A DNA stretch of 64,000 nucleotides from Sipunculus nudus (GCA_026874595.1 CM049307.1:20813079-20877078); one strand, 5' to 3'. Shown: positions 12,301-22,615, counted from the first letter of the stretch. Made by a program: numbers and translations. Notes: generated by a model not told the origin, from the sequence alone.

Positions 12301-15300
12301 GGTTCGCCGATGTTGGGGAGAGACAGCTTGGTGAGACGAGGATAGTCCATCTCTTCCACCACTTCCCAGGTTTCCCTGATATTCACTGAAGCATTGCGGC
12401 TCTTGATCTGTGTCTGGAATAATAATATAAATTCTTCCTCTGTAAAGTACATAAAAACCCTAAAATGCCTAGTCTTAACTAATTCTTGCTCTTACCTATT
12501 CATCAAAAAAAGAAATTTTTAAATGTTTGAACTCAAATGTAAGATAAGATATAAATCCACTGTGATCTCAGATACATATCAATGGAAAGTATTACTCTTG
12601 CTAAACTGGGACTGTACAAAAGATGGGTGCACAGCAAAAATCACATATATTATAAGAGGTGATTTTGGTAATATACAGCTAAAATCTGATGGTGGACAGG
12701 ATAAGGAAAAGCCTCAAAAAGCTCGCAAAATGTAAACTGAAGCATCATTATAGTACAGATAGAATTCATATGGTTAACGTAGAAATAGCAAGTTATTTTC
12801 ATTCCTTTTTTAGTTTTTTTTTGGTGGAGGTAACCTCCTCCATTTTTAATGCTCTCTTATCTAATTCTTATTCTAGGTATGTCCATCTGCAGTTCCATTA
12901 CATTTTCTGACTACGTGACAGGGCGGTAGCACTTGCTTACTATCATATATTATTTCTGTATCCTGGTGTTACCCCGGCCTGGTGTCTAAAAAATAAAATA
13001 AAAAGTTATAGTAATTCACTCCTGTTTTCTTCCTGATAAAAAGACACTTGGAAAAAAAACTGGACTGACAAACAATGGTTGAAAGACTAGTGGGCCTTTT
13101 AATATGTATAACTATACATACCCTGTTATTATGGTGCTGCATGTTGCGACCAAACTGCTTCTGCCATTTGCGAAGCTGCCTCTGACGATCCCTGATGGAT
13201 GAAAAAAATGATAGAAAAGGTGACTCCATGGACTATTAAATATTGAAATTCCAAAATTAATCTTCATTAATTCACTGGAGCAAAAGTGAAACACACAATG
13301 TCAAGAATTGATTTATGGTATATTTCACTCATTTATACTGCATATTAATCCAAAAATGGAAACTAAAACAAAATAACACAACCTTTCATTTTAAGTAACT
13401 GGTGCACATTATCAGCCTTTATTACATCAAACTTTGCTCCATAATATAAATGTCCCTGGTAGTAACCCTACATCAGATTATTGCAAGGACATCTCTACCC
13501 ATTACATTTACTAAATACTACTGAATGAACATTAATGATCTTTACCAAAACATACATCAACTTTAGACTTTATTAAATTGAAGATGCCAGTACAACGTAT
13601 CAGCTGTGGTTCACCATTAATGAACAAATCCTTACCTCTCTCTGCTCTTCTGGGTCTTGGTCAGCACCTGCATGTTCTGCTGAGCCTGTGCTGCTCGACG
13701 CTCCCTCTCTTTCCTCATCTTATTCTAAAAATAGACATATACATTTATATCTGACTGGAGGAATAAGAAGTCTGTAAAATCCTCTCTTTAGCACTAGTTG
13801 TTGTTAGCAAGGATTGTTGTTAGGCCTTCGTTTTCTGCGCTTCTAAAATGGTGATCAACATCATCAAGTAAAACTCTTCAATACTTTAACATGTAAACTC
13901 ACAAGATCAGGGTGGACTTCCATTGTAAATCAGTTCATAATATGGCATTACCCAGTTTTGTGCTTGCACTTCTCCACTTGACCCTCAAACCCTCCCAATT
14001 GTGTTACTGGATAGTAATAACCTTTATGTTAAATTCTTTTTCTCAATACATATACCAGCTGTTTCATTGCTAGCAAATGCATTAATATGAAATTGTTTCA
14101 TGTTTCTGTCAAAGATACATCAAAACTTAGCTTGAATGAAAGCCTGATAGTGATTAAACACTGTACACCTGTCCTGCTCCTGTCATGTGTATGTTAGAAT
14201 CAGGCCATAGTGATGATGAGGAAATACAAGATCTTTCCATTACCTGGTTGAACCTGACACGGTTGCGCTGATAGATTGGTTTCTGGACCTTGGTGGTGTC
14301 CACGAGCTGGAAGCTACTCTCATCTTCTTCATGGAAGTAGGCATACTGGCTCGCTCCTCCTCCAAATTGGGAGTTGTATTTATCTGTAAAATGGATAATT
14401 CAATGACAGACAGGACAAAATATTTTCAAACAAATAAAGAATGACCATTATAAATCACTGCACTCTATTGTTTTCATGAAATTATGTTATAAAAAATAAT
14501 TCAATTAGCTTGAAAGCATTCAACTCTAAAGAAAATCTTTTGTAAAACAAGCTATGTAAAACAAAATTTGTTATAAACTTATACCATATCCCAATCATAT
14601 CAACAAGTTAACAAAAATGGTTATGAATTCTCATCAAAATAATCTATTCAAATTCACACAACTGGTAAATTTAAGCATTTCAAACTGAAAAATGAAGCAA
14701 TAAATGTGACTATTGTTGTAGACCAATAGTAAACTAAGTGAAAAACTGAACTAGTCTGAGGGATGATATACAACCCTTACTCCTATTTAGTTTTATAATT
14801 TATATGCTAGGTGAATACTTACTCATGTATCTTCTGTCTTGATAGGAGGCACCTGTCCAATCTGCAACCTATGGAAACAAGAAATATATATTTTTGAGAT
14901 AAACAAGGCTCTCCTTTCCTCCATACAGACATTCAGGAAAATCAAGATAAAGAAACTAAAAAGGTGAAAAACGTTTTCTCGTGATGAAATTTTAAATCTG
15001 CATATGACCGCTTTACCTGGTTAAATGAACTATAGTTTAAGCTGAAGGTTTGAATATTCATTAGTTATAATAGATTTGTAACTGCATCACAAAAACATAT
15101 CTATTCTGAAAGGAATGACATGTACATATCAGAGATCCAGTTATTGTTATTGCATCTACATGAAAGCCATGAGCCTACGATCAAAGCCCCGGCAGCAGGA
15201 AGATGCCGATCAACTTAGTCATCACTTTCCTATTTATATTTCAAGTACAGTAAACCTTTGTTTACTTACGCTCTACCTAATGACAGAAAAGAGCCTTGGC

Positions 15301-17424
15301 AGCAGGGTTGGGGCCAGGTACATGTGACAGTACCGAGGTACAGGTACTTGCAAAATGGTCAGGTACAGGTACAGCATTTTTGGAAAGTACCTGGGTACAG
15401 GTACTTTAAAAAGTACCTAGGTACAGGTACATTTTAAAGTTATACAAACTAGTGAAAACTGCATTAAATTCATCTAAATGTGCAATAATATGTTATAAAA
15501 GATTAGCAGAATATATCAATAAAAAGTATTAAATGATCACTTCCTATGTCATCAGGAAAAATACAGGCCTGGCAAATGTAAATGATAGCCTTTGGTAAAT
15601 GTGATAAATGAACGAAGCTGATAAAATTTACAAAGTTATTTATACAGAAAAATAAAACTTCATAAAATGTCTATATTTCAAATCAAGTTTTGAGCTTGGG
15701 AGTAATGGTTTAAAGTCTCTGGGAGCACCACACTTTAAAGTATAGAGGCTTAATAGCTTGACTGAAAGGGAAAATCTTACAATCAATTTTATAGATTAAC
15801 TTCATGAAAATGATACATACAAAATAAGAAGTGACAATACACATATTCATGGCAGAAAGTCAAACTGAGGATGTTTTGAGCACCTGTATGTAATGTGTGA
15901 GCTGGGACTTTTTTCTGTAAAATGGGAAGTTCTGCTTTTGTTTGGCTTATGCTGAGTGTTCAGTGATATAATATGAATTTTCTTTTCTTCTACATTTATC
16001 CTACACCTATTTTCTTTATACATACTAGACAACAGGTATCTACATGGGGCATAAAAGCAACCCTGTCCATATCCTTTGCCCTGTACCCTTTATATCTGAT
16101 AAAGCAACAATGAACTTCCTGTGTAGAGGCTGAAGGTAGCTGGGCCAGCATGCTACTAGCCCAAGTCCAGTCAAGTTCAAAGGCTGGAGGGTTGAAAGCT
16201 CAGTAATTACCCCTGCCTGGTTTAGGTAACAGCCCTGACAGCTAGGGATGACAGCTCAGTACCTTACTTGACCTAACCAAATTTGTACCTGGAGTACCTT
16301 ATACCAGGAACAGGTACTTTAGTTCAAGGTACAGGTACAGGGTACTTCCTACTCATAACAGCCAGGTACAGGTACTCTCAATTTTGTACCTAGGTACAGG
16401 TACAAATACCTGGCCCGAACCCTGCTTGGCAGGGTATAAATGCTTCCAGTCTCATATTATTCAGTAATGTCTTATCTAGTTATAATGGTATTTGATTTAC
16501 AGCAGCCATCCAATGCTATCAGCACAGGTTAATGTTATAAAAAGTAGTAATACTCAGCCCTTTTCACACATTATACAGAAAATTTATGTCCAAAAGTAGT
16601 TATATTTTGAAAGCTAGAATACTAAAAATTGTTATCATCACCCCAAATGACCATATTTTTGTCATAATTCTATAAAATATTGGTTTTGTTATAGCATTTT
16701 GAACCAATAGTAGGTTGGAATTTAAATAACAGAGTTAAATATATGTGTAATAAAAAATACAAAGAAAAAAGAACATTTAAATAATACACGTGTTAATTAA
16801 AAATCCATAATAAAATAGACCATGAATGGCATTATCACATAACTGTTCAAAATATTTTTAACAAGCAGCCCATCAGTGACAATTCAATTTCCACCAAAAA
16901 AATTTTGCCTTAATGTCACTCTTATTAAAAGTATTCATGCTTCCACATCAGGCTCAATTGGTCCAAGCTGTCAAATATAACACAAGTAAATGTCAGGAAC
17001 ATTGGGGGAGGGGGTAGAGAGAGAGAGGTAGCTGACAGTGACAACGCAGTATCCCATTCAATTTGATGAAATGTAACAGAATTTGATCTGCCCAGGTCAT
17101 TACATATCTCCATATGCATTTTCCTTTAATAATCTAAAGTGCAAGCCTGATATAATAAACAGGATACTAGAAAGCTGCGCTGAGAGTTGGGTATTCAAAA
17201 CTGACAGGTGACAACGTCGTTGGGACAGGAGGCAATGGCGACCACCCATTTTCAGCGCGATCGCTAGTATCTAGGCCCTTGTAATGAACACATATGCCTA
17301 CCTTTCCGAGCCGATCCCCCTTTGAGAACGGCTGATATGGCATGTCTTTGAACTGTTCTGGTATGCCGCATGGCCCCCATCCTGTCAGGTTGTCCTGTAT
17401 TTGGGGGGACGCGAAGTGAGCCAT
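148..17424 (-). CDS. EIF3D: Eukaryotic translation initiation factor 3 subunit D (13 coding exons, C-terminus beyond window)
   Basis: eIF3d is the peripheral, cap-binding subunit of the cytoplasmic eIF3 complex, placed near the mRNA exit channel of the 40S ribosome. Coding exons joined on the minus strand: 17424-17302, 14868-14823, 14383-14244, 13724-13636, 13191-13122, 12413-12292, 6672-6540, 5781-5634, 5076-4946, 3115-3033, 1965-1836, 1411-1269, 340-148. They sum to 1551 nt (517 codons) with every phase consistent and GT-AG at every junction. Recognisable family blocks include [25 protein letters not shown] at the N-terminus, [71 protein letters not shown] and [16 protein letters not shown]. 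The family is usually about 530-560 residues, so only the acidic tail should be missing on the left. The identity is recognised from memory of the family, not from a search. Confidence 0.96.
341..1268. other. EIF3D intron 12
   Basis: AT-rich intron sequence; no repeat, RNA gene or coding segment recognised. The neighbouring intron 11 (1412-1835) is likewise featureless. Confidence 0.7.
1269..1411 (-). CDS. EIF3D: EIF3D coding exon 12 (residues 406-452)
   Basis: Encodes [20 protein letters not shown], then [20 protein letters not shown] and GSDTLKF. Two AGs lie close together; TTGAACAG (exon start 1411) keeps phase and residue spacing, whereas the AG 7 nt further in would shift the frame. Confidence 0.93.
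1836..1965 (-). CDS. EIF3D: EIF3D coding exon 11 (residues 362-405)
   Basis: Encodes [20 protein letters not shown], then [20 protein letters not shown] and WDFR. The CEHD and INIKxLNEWD signatures are family-typical. Acceptor CTCACAG, donor GTGAGT. Confidence 0.96.
2098..2235 (+). repeat. Short interspersed repeat, copy A
   Basis: About 140 bp, nearly the same sequence as at 4263-4390 and 5186-5313, all in the same orientation. Shared landmarks are TTCAGTGATGATT, CAACCATCAAAAGCTCTATC, ATTAATGTAGCACCCAAAAT and AACTCCAGCTATGAGGGTGC. No terminal inverted repeat or Pol III boxes are evident. It lies in EIF3D intron 10. Confidence 0.75.
3033..3115 (-). CDS. EIF3D: EIF3D coding exon 10 (residues 335-361)
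   Basis: Encodes [20 protein letters not shown] and SIASVAY, the NPNPFV...ASVAYRYR block of the family. Acceptor GGTCAG, donor GTAACA; a split Arg codon joins it to exon 11. Confidence 0.93.
3405..4070. repeat. Tandem repeat array with ~295-bp period plus a short third unit
   Basis: The block AGGTCAAGG..CACTCTC..AAAGGTCAT.ACCCA..TTTTAAATA followed by CCCATATCTATG and ATAATATGAAAGAA.TCTGTC recurs near 3580 and 3877, and in shortened form near 3993. C-homopolymers flank it at 3361 and 4163. Its core resembles the tandem cores of bivalve pearl-like elements, but I cannot place the ends. EIF3D intron 9. Confidence 0.6.
4263..4390 (+). repeat. Short interspersed repeat, copy B
   Basis: Second copy of the ~140-bp repeat seen at 2098. 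It differs by scattered substitutions, for example AAAAAAGTCAACCATC and a CCCCCATTAATG variant. EIF3D intron 9. Confidence 0.75.
4946..5076 (-). CDS. EIF3D: EIF3D coding exon 9 (residues 291-334)
   Basis: Encodes [20 protein letters not shown], then [20 protein letters not shown] and VLKM. Acceptor TTTGCAG, donor GTACGT, phase 0 at the 3' side. Confidence 0.96.
5186..5313 (+). repeat. Short interspersed repeat, copy C
   Basis: Third copy of the ~140-bp repeat, in EIF3D intron 8. It lacks a few bases after TTGCTTATG compared with the other copies but keeps the CCAGCTATAAGGGTGCA end. Confidence 0.75.
5634..5781 (-). CDS. EIF3D: EIF3D coding exon 8 (residues 242-290)
   Basis: Encodes [20 protein letters not shown], the [20 protein letters not shown] block and RDDSEF. 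This is the most conserved part of the eIF3d cap-binding domain. Acceptor TGTACAG, donor GTAAGT. Confidence 0.96.
5782..6539. other. EIF3D intron 7
   Basis: AT-rich, 758 bp; nothing recognised on either strand. Confidence 0.65.
6540..6672 (-). CDS. EIF3D: EIF3D coding exon 7 (residues 197-241)
   Basis: Encodes [20 protein letters not shown], then [20 protein letters not shown] and NIRK. It restores phase after the transposon-bearing intron: the first base G completes the split Leu codon from exon 6. The donor is GTCAGA. Confidence 0.95.
6819..6975 (+). repeat. DIRS copy 1 inverted terminal repeat (left)
   Basis: Reverse-complementary, with few mismatches, to 11650-11807. Landmarks are TTATACGCCAGAGTAAGCC, AAAATTTTCCCTTATTGGGC and TTCCGTTACCCATAATCACA. 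Confidence 0.92.
7016..7126. repeat. DIRS copy 1 internal complementary region (ICR)
   Basis: 7016-7079 is the reverse complement of the left outer end (6775-6838). 7080-7126 is the reverse complement of the right outer end (about 11781-11826). The abutting of the two halves at GGGGGGG/TTTTATTACG marks the circle junction expected for a DIRS replication intermediate. Confidence 0.92.
7320..8336 (-). pseudogene. DIRS copy 1 tyrosine recombinase (broken)
   Basis: In the cell the family cuts and rejoins DNA through a tyrosine to integrate the circular element. From an ATG at about 8336 the protein reads [20 protein letters not shown]. It contains [18 protein letters not shown] (first catalytic Arg region), then [17 protein letters not shown] (HxxR) and FTRFYL (candidate nucleophile Tyr). 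The frame is broken by an 18-base C run (7592-7609 on +) and by two in-frame stops, TAG then TGA, just before the HxxR segment. Reading resumes in the same frame after each stop. Copy 2 has exactly the same two stops. Confidence 0.85.
8340..9819 (-). pseudogene. DIRS copy 1 reverse transcriptase / RNase H / methyltransferase-like region (broken)
   Basis: RT palm: [20 protein letters not shown], where the family normally has YLDD (here SLDD), followed by [20 protein letters not shown] and LGVTLDF. RNase H region: [16 protein letters not shown], then [19 protein letters not shown] and [14 protein letters not shown]. Downstream, [17 protein letters not shown] and [17 protein letters not shown] resemble the adenine-methyltransferase-like module that follows RNase H in DIRS elements. 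At least one frameshift near 9000 separates the RT and RNase H frames. The upstream RT fingers are badly decayed, so the gene is inactive. Confidence 0.85.
9823..11560 (-). pseudogene. DIRS copy 1 gag-like region
   Basis: Proline/arginine-rich open stretches in several frames. Near the start is a Cys-pair motif, [15 protein letters not shown] followed by [13 protein letters not shown], which suggests a small zinc finger. An ~87-bp in-frame tandem duplication ([20 protein letters not shown]) lies at about 10448-10640. Relative to copy 2 it keeps about 290 bp between FRRYTL and the SGLAQPF-equivalent region (about 10100-10393). The gag assignment rests on position and composition, not on a recognised domain. 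Confidence 0.6.
11650..11807 (-). repeat. DIRS copy 1 inverted terminal repeat (right)
   Basis: Partner of 6819-6975. It carries the element's 5' outer end (TTATTACGTAAACATAATTG read on minus) just beyond it, at 11808-11826. Confidence 0.92.
11827..12291. other. EIF3D intron 6, remainder between DIRS copy 1 and exon 6
   Basis: AT-rich, no feature recognised. The short 12414-13121 intron (intron 5) and the introns flanking exons 3 and 4 are also featureless. Confidence 0.6.
12292..12413 (-). CDS. EIF3D: EIF3D coding exon 6 (residues 157-196)
   Basis: Encodes [20 protein letters not shown], then [20 protein letters not shown]. The WEVxEEMDxPxLxKL pattern is diagnostic of eIF3d. The donor at 12290-12291 opens the 5.6-kb intron that contains DIRS copy 1. 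Confidence 0.94.
13122..13191 (-). CDS. EIF3D: EIF3D coding exon 5 (residues 133-156)
   Basis: Encodes [20 protein letters not shown] and NNR, matching the conserved KxQKQFG.. block. Acceptor CATCAG, donor GTATGT, phase 0 at the 3' side. Confidence 0.92.
13636..13724 (-). CDS. EIF3D: EIF3D coding exon 4 (residues 104-132)
   Basis: Encodes a basic stretch [20 protein letters not shown] followed by LTKTQKSRE, corresponding to the Arg/Lys-rich, RNA-binding-like segment of eIF3d. Acceptor CTATTTTTAG, donor GTAAGG; two bases carry over to the next exon. Confidence 0.92.
14244..14383 (-). CDS. EIF3D: EIF3D coding exon 3 (residues 57-103)
   Basis: Encodes [20 protein letters not shown] and then [19 protein letters not shown], ending ..NRVRFNQ before GTAATG (phase 0). 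The acceptor is TTTTACAG. Confidence 0.95.
14823..14868 (-). CDS. EIF3D: EIF3D coding exon 2 (residues 42-56)
   Basis: A 46-nt exon encoding [15 protein letters not shown], flanked by TTTCCATAG and GTAAGT. It leaves one base of a split codon. It is too short to appear as an ORF and was found by continuing the family sequence. Confidence 0.93.
15303..16424. mobile_element. Non-autonomous hAT-type DNA transposon with AGGTAC motifs
   Basis: Perfect 8-bp direct flanks CTTGGCAG at 15295-15302 and 16425-16432. The terminal inverted repeats start CAGGGTT(G/C)GGGCCAGGTA. Both the 8-bp duplication and the CAGGG start are typical of the hAT superfamily. Many AGGTACAGGTAC-type repeats crowd both ends (15310-15435 and 16285-16415), as expected for subterminal transposase-binding sites. 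No transposase frame exists in the 1.1 kb, so it needed help in trans. Located in EIF3D intron 1. Confidence 0.9.
17302..17424 (-). CDS. EIF3D: EIF3D coding exon 1 (residues 1-41)
   Basis: The start ATG is the CAT at 17422-17424, in context AAAAATATGGCT. The exon encodes the conserved N-terminal block with [19 protein letters not shown] and ends ...GDRLGK before a GTAGGC donor (phase 0). An upstream in-frame ATG exists 10 codons earlier, but the shorter start matches the family N-terminus. Confidence 0.95.
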
Positions 17425-17478
17425 ATTTTTCTTTGCGACCTCAGATCCCCGCACACGCTCTCCTCGTTCTCTCGCCGG

Positions 17479-17490
17479 CGGAAGTGGCGG
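17479..17490. promoter_or_regulatory. Possible ETS-type promoter motif upstream of EIF3D
   Basis: CGGAAGTGGCGG on the plus strand sits about 55 bp upstream of the EIF3D start codon, in a short GC-rich island (17210-17500). Such ETS sites are common in housekeeping promoters. The transcription start is not visible from sequence. Confidence 0.3.
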
Positions 17491-17569
17491 AATGTCTGCT
17501 CAGAATTTCTGTAGACTGGTACTTTCTTATAAGATCGATGTGGGTCATCTTTCATCATCATAATTATCA

Positions 17570-17602
17570 TAATAATAATAATAATAATAATTATTATTAT
17601 TA

Positions 17603-17633
<31 letters not shown>
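17570..17633. repeat. (ATA)n/(TTA)n palindromic microsatellite
   Basis: A run of ATA units switches directly to TTA units, so the tract can fold back on itself. It lies about 145 bp upstream of the EIF3D start codon. Confidence 0.95.
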
Positions 17634-17910
17634 AAATATAAATATATCTGGTACCTGAAAAATCATATTTTGGTTAACCCACCATTAAAGGAAAAGATTT
17701 GGTACAGTGAAATTTTAATTCTAATGTTAGAGCTGGTCATGCATCTTTTTGGGATATCATAGGTTTAGGGCATTATTAATGCGATTGATAATGATGATGA
17801 CGAAGATTAACAAGATGATTATAGTTATGACAATGTTGTTGTTTTATTATTATAACCACTTTGACCGCTCTAACCACTGCTAGAAATATTATACAAATTA
17901 ATAATTAAAT

Positions 17911-17913
<3 letters not shown>

Positions 17914-17992
<79 letters not shown>
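17914..17992. repeat. (TAA)n microsatellite
   Basis: About 25 uninterrupted ATA/TAA units. Confidence 0.97.
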
Positions 17993-17994
<2 letters not shown>

Positions 17995-18227
17995 GTGTGC
18001 CATATATTTGGTAGTTGTATAAAACTTATTCGGCAAAATACACCATAAAAAAAGATTTGATAATAAAAAATAAATTACATTTCTCATGTTGGATCTCGTC
18101 TGTTTTTGTGGCATCACAGGTTTTTCATAAATGTTAATAATGTTGGTTATTATGATACCATTGTTGTTTTAATTTTTATTACAATTTGGACCACTCTAAC
18201 AACTTCTACAATTATTATTGTTATTGT

Positions 18228-18351
18228 CATTATAATAATAATAATAATAATAATAATTATAATTATTATTATTTTTATTATTATTATTATTATTTTATTA
18301 TTATCATAGTTCGTTTTATTATTTATTATTATTAGTAGTAGTAGTAGTAGA
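18228..18351. repeat. (ATA)n/(TTA)n compound microsatellite
   Basis: ATA units turn into TTA units, then a short (TAG)n tract near 18334-18351. Confidence 0.95.
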
Positions 18352-18359
18352 TATATTAC

Positions 18360-20500
18360 TTGAGAAGTAAGAGGGCAGATGCATTTCACGCTTACTATTA
18401 CTCTAGTAAAGCCAAAATACAATAAAATAAAATAAAAGTTTAAAACAAGTTTAAAATATTAGTTGTTAGCTATTATCACCGACCATAGACTATTAACTAA
18501 AACACGCCCAGTGCATGATTATTGTTTGATTATTGACAGGTTGACATGCATTTTAGATTTATGATATACTAGGCAATAAAATATATAAAATTGTTTTCAA
18601 AATTTTTGAGACATTAAACATAAATATGATAACAATTGACACTTATAGCAAGTGACATATAACATGTGACATACAGAAATTCATTCCTAAAACGGAAAGC
18701 TACCCACACTGACCGAGTGGTTCATGTTACACGTAAACATGGAAAATTACATGAAAATTCTGAGCAGATACCCGTCTATCAATAGGTGTGGCGGAAATGG
18801 AATGAAATTGGTCTTTCCTACCCATTAGCTTGGTACCTTGGGTTAATCTAGAGAAAAAATTGAGGTTGTCATCACATGAATCAGCTTCATGCATGCGCTT
18901 TCTCGTGTCTCCATGTTCTCACGTAGAAGGCATTCCCTTACAATTTTTGCTTTTGTTCTGAATCCGACTTGGATATGGAAAATGTTTCGACTCGAAGTCC
19001 ATATAATACCCAATTTATACCCTAATCAGGATTTGCATTCCCATGAATATAACATGTTAGTTTGTAACAATATACATATTTGGACTCTTAACTTAAATAA
19101 TATCATCCGTTATGACTCAAAATAGTTAGAAAGGTGTTTAATTAAAAAAGATACATACTTTAACATAAAACAAATTAGCTGAGGATGTGTTAATAAATTT
19201 AGGACTTCTACCGTACATGTATATAATGTATATGTAATTAATTATAATATAATCTAATTAATATAAACATAGATGAATGTGAACTCTAAAAGCTGAATTT
19301 TTTTATGAAATAATATATATATATATATATTTCGGAAATTTGAAGGAAGTACTCCCATTGAATAATAAGAATAAATTTTTTTTTTCATAAATTATTTTCG
19401 ACGAAATATAATAATACAGTTTCTTGTATTCTGGTGCAAATCCAAAACAAATGAAATGAATGAGAGACCTCATGGATATCTTTTATCAATTAAATCTTGG
19501 TGTACAAAAAAAAAACGAATTAAGTTTACTATCAAAATACATACTTATTACCTTTTATATCAATTTCCTTTACTTGAAAACAAGTGAGACCGTACATTCC
19601 TCAAATTCAAGCAAACATGTATTTCCCTCTGAAACATTACGTGGAAAGTCTTTCAAATTCGATCCCTTCAATTTTAAAAAGCAAAAAAATTCACTTTAGT
19701 AGCTTATATAATCTCCATCAGAGTTCACCATAGTGCCAGATAAACGTATCACCGCAAAACGTCTTCATTGTTTACATGTCACTATATACCTATAGGACAT
19801 GATATATGGTAAATTCAATTTATGATAAAATCCATAAACTATAAGCAACATATAGGTACTTAGACCTTTATAACCTCTATTTATTTCCCTCTTTCCATTG
19901 GAAATGATTTTATATCTTTTTGGATTTGTAGGTTACAGGACATGCTGCTATATATATATCTTTAAAGAATTATTGTATTAATTCAAGACAAACGTAGGGT
20001 ATGCACAAGTGGACTTGCTTGAAAACGTTTGAAGATCGAACCTTCTTTGGGAACATACGAGGTGCATGTCATATAAATAATAATGTTTCTTCATCTTAAC
20101 CAGAGAAAAGAAAAGATATTTAAACGTTTGGAGTGCACAACAAAATTGTCTTATACTTCCAAATGGATAAAAATCGTCTATATGTCTATAAGTATCATAT
20201 ATGTTTTCAGATTGGTGTCATTTACCTGCCAACAAGGATATATACGCTATATCAGATCTGATTTATCTCGCATAAAGAGTAGCGGTCAGGAAGACTGGTT
20301 TAATGAGATTAAAAGATAATCAAACCCCAGGGAGGTTTATCGATAATAAGATTCAGTATTTATGATACCTATAAAACGGTATTATCTATATTTTATCTTT
20401 CGTTTACATGCAAATCTTGGAAACGGTATTGATCGAGAAGGATGCCATAATTTATAAAGAACTTCTCATAAACGTTCTCTGGAATCCGAAATCGGAGATT
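18360..20500. other. Intergenic AT-rich stretch
   Basis: No gene, long repeat or RNA recognised. A short (AT)n at 19315-19331 and A/T homopolymers only. An upstream non-coding TRAF7 or EIF3D exon could lie here but would not be recognisable. Confidence 0.55.
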
Positions 20501-20506
20501 ACTTAA

Positions 20507-20694
20507 CAGGGGCGGATCCAGGATTTAGAAAGGAGGGGTCCAACCCAGGAGGACTGATCGACGGCTTATCCTAAGAAAGGTCACCCGGTCCGGAAAAGGG
20601 GGTTCATGCCGCAAAAATGCTCTGAAGCCTTAAAATATTGAGATTGCGACGGGAGAATAAAAAAAAGAGGAGGGTCGGACTCCCTGGATCCACG
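20507..20694. mobile_element. Probable hAT-type MITE, right end decayed
   Basis: Left end CAGGGGCGGATCCAGGATTT and right end ACTCCCTGGATCCAC are imperfect inverted repeats. CAGGGGCGGATCCAGG is a common animal hAT MITE terminus. No clear 8-bp duplication is left. Confidence 0.5.
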
Positions 20695-21663
20695 TATATG
20701 CTTAATAATGAATACATTAGCTTCATATATGCGGAGGCCCCCAATAACTTATTTCAATTAAGAATTAACTGTACACATTTTGCACTTTCTATCCATACGG
20801 GTAACTACAATTACGGACTTGCCCATTCAGCATCCACGTCCGCTAACCTTGATGTAGGTATACCCTAACGGCAGCCTGTCACCCAAACGTCGATTTTTAA
20901 TTAACTGAATTAAATTATAGGATGGCAGTACAAGCCGCTTGGTTCGCATCAATTCTAGTATATGCAGATGTGCACACCATTTAACAGTATTTTTTTTTTT
21001 TCATTTTAATATGCTTGTCGAATTGTCATTTTTCTAAGGTATGACAAAAAAGTGACGTTATTCTGTTGTGAAAAATAATAAATATTACATTCACGGCTGA
21101 GTTTCGTATATTCATGCAGCAATTATTAATAATGAGGCTGCTTTTACTCGGAAAGTTTGTCTCTGCGTCCGTCATGACGGCTTGCCATATAGAGAAGAAG
21201 GTATTTAATGTTATTAATTATGTGTAACAACATTTTTTCTTCTTTTTTTCAGATATAACACGACAATAAGCGTCTCTGATGTCAAATACTTCCCAACAGC
21301 AACTTTTTTTATTCGACCCTTAGAATGGGTGTTCTATTATGACTTGTATCATGACTCGCAGGACCCTATCAGCTTATTTTAGAAGGCCTGAGTGTCATGT
21401 TGTCATGGCTAGATATACCCGCGTGTTGATAAGAAAATAAGCCATTAATATAATCATTCACACTGTTCAGCTGAAAGTATTATGTCCACTGATCTAGCTG
21501 ATTTAATTGTCATTCCATATCTACATTGTTACAGCACCTAATATAAACAGATCACGTATGCGAAGAACACAAATTTTGTAATGGAGATAAAAACAAATCA
21601 GATTCTGTAACACTAGGCAGCGTGAAATGTCTAGAGTATTGAATAAAGAAATCAGTGGTTTTT

Positions 21664-22212
21664 TGTTAACAAATAACTATAATTTATTCTTAAAACAACC
21701 CTAACAATACAATATACTAAATCAATACAATTATACAGTAAAACACCGGTAGAGCAACAAGTCAATACAATCACATAGAAAATAATGTGCACAGTACCTG
21801 GATACTAACACCATCACAACGATAAGTCCTTTAAATGTAAATTCTCGGAGAATGACAGTCCAGTGGAAGGTTCTTGCAACAACCCAGAAAGTAAACTGAA
21901 GTCCAAATGCATAAAATCCAGGAGAAAGTCTTTGAAAATCTATAATTGCCGCATTAGTCGGATAAGGTCCTAGAATCTAACACACGCTTCTGCGTCCGCT
22001 GGAATCTTCTCTGCTCTCTGCCCCCTCCGTTCTAAAACACAGCCCCTCTATATACCTTCACACCTCAAGCCGAGAATTTTCCACTTCTCGAACAGTCTAT
22101 AAGATCTTGCACAACACAGTAAAACACGCGTTTCAGGAATTCTCTAGAAAGACATCGCCGTGCCTCTACACACCATGGTGTACACGTGATCTCGCCCCAA
22201 GCCAGCATAACA
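21664..22212 (-). mobile_element. Putative solo LTR or LTR fragment
   Basis: Read on the minus strand, the segment begins TGTTATGCTGG and ends TTTGTTAACA (TGTTA...TAACA). It carries a TATATAG box at 22048-22056, a G-rich leader after it and an AATAAA signal at 21683-21688, the order expected in an LTR. It is more GC-rich than its surroundings. No flanking duplication is seen and no internal coding region follows, so this is tentative. Confidence 0.4.
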
Positions 22213-22392
22213 ACAATAGTTCAACCAGTACGGATTAAACAGAGAATGTAATACGCGGCCAGACACGAGTGCCACAACAGGAGAACAAGAGTCACATAAT
22301 AAAAAGAGCACCTGTAACAGCATACATAAAGGCCTACAATAATTGTGAATTTCCCTTCATTTATATATCACTTAAAATATTCATTTTTTATC

Positions 22393-22396
<4 letters not shown>

Positions 22397-22451
<55 letters not shown>
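22397..22451. repeat. (TA)n microsatellite
   Basis: About 26 TA units. Confidence 0.97.
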
Positions 22452-22455
<4 letters not shown>

Positions 22456-22615
22456 TTATTCGTTTAGATCTCCTTTTAATTTAAATTACAGATAAAAGCA
22501 CTCCTGCGGACCAACTGTAATTTTGTCTGAATGTTAGTTCCTTTTTGTTTTGTCATTCTTAACTTGATTACATTATTCTGTCTGATAGTTTATGAATCCA
22601 TGAACTTTTTTTAAA

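Noticed and set aside
17370-18422. Open frames rich in Ile, Asn or Tyr runs
   Set aside because: They are translations of (TAA)n/(TTA)n microsatellites.
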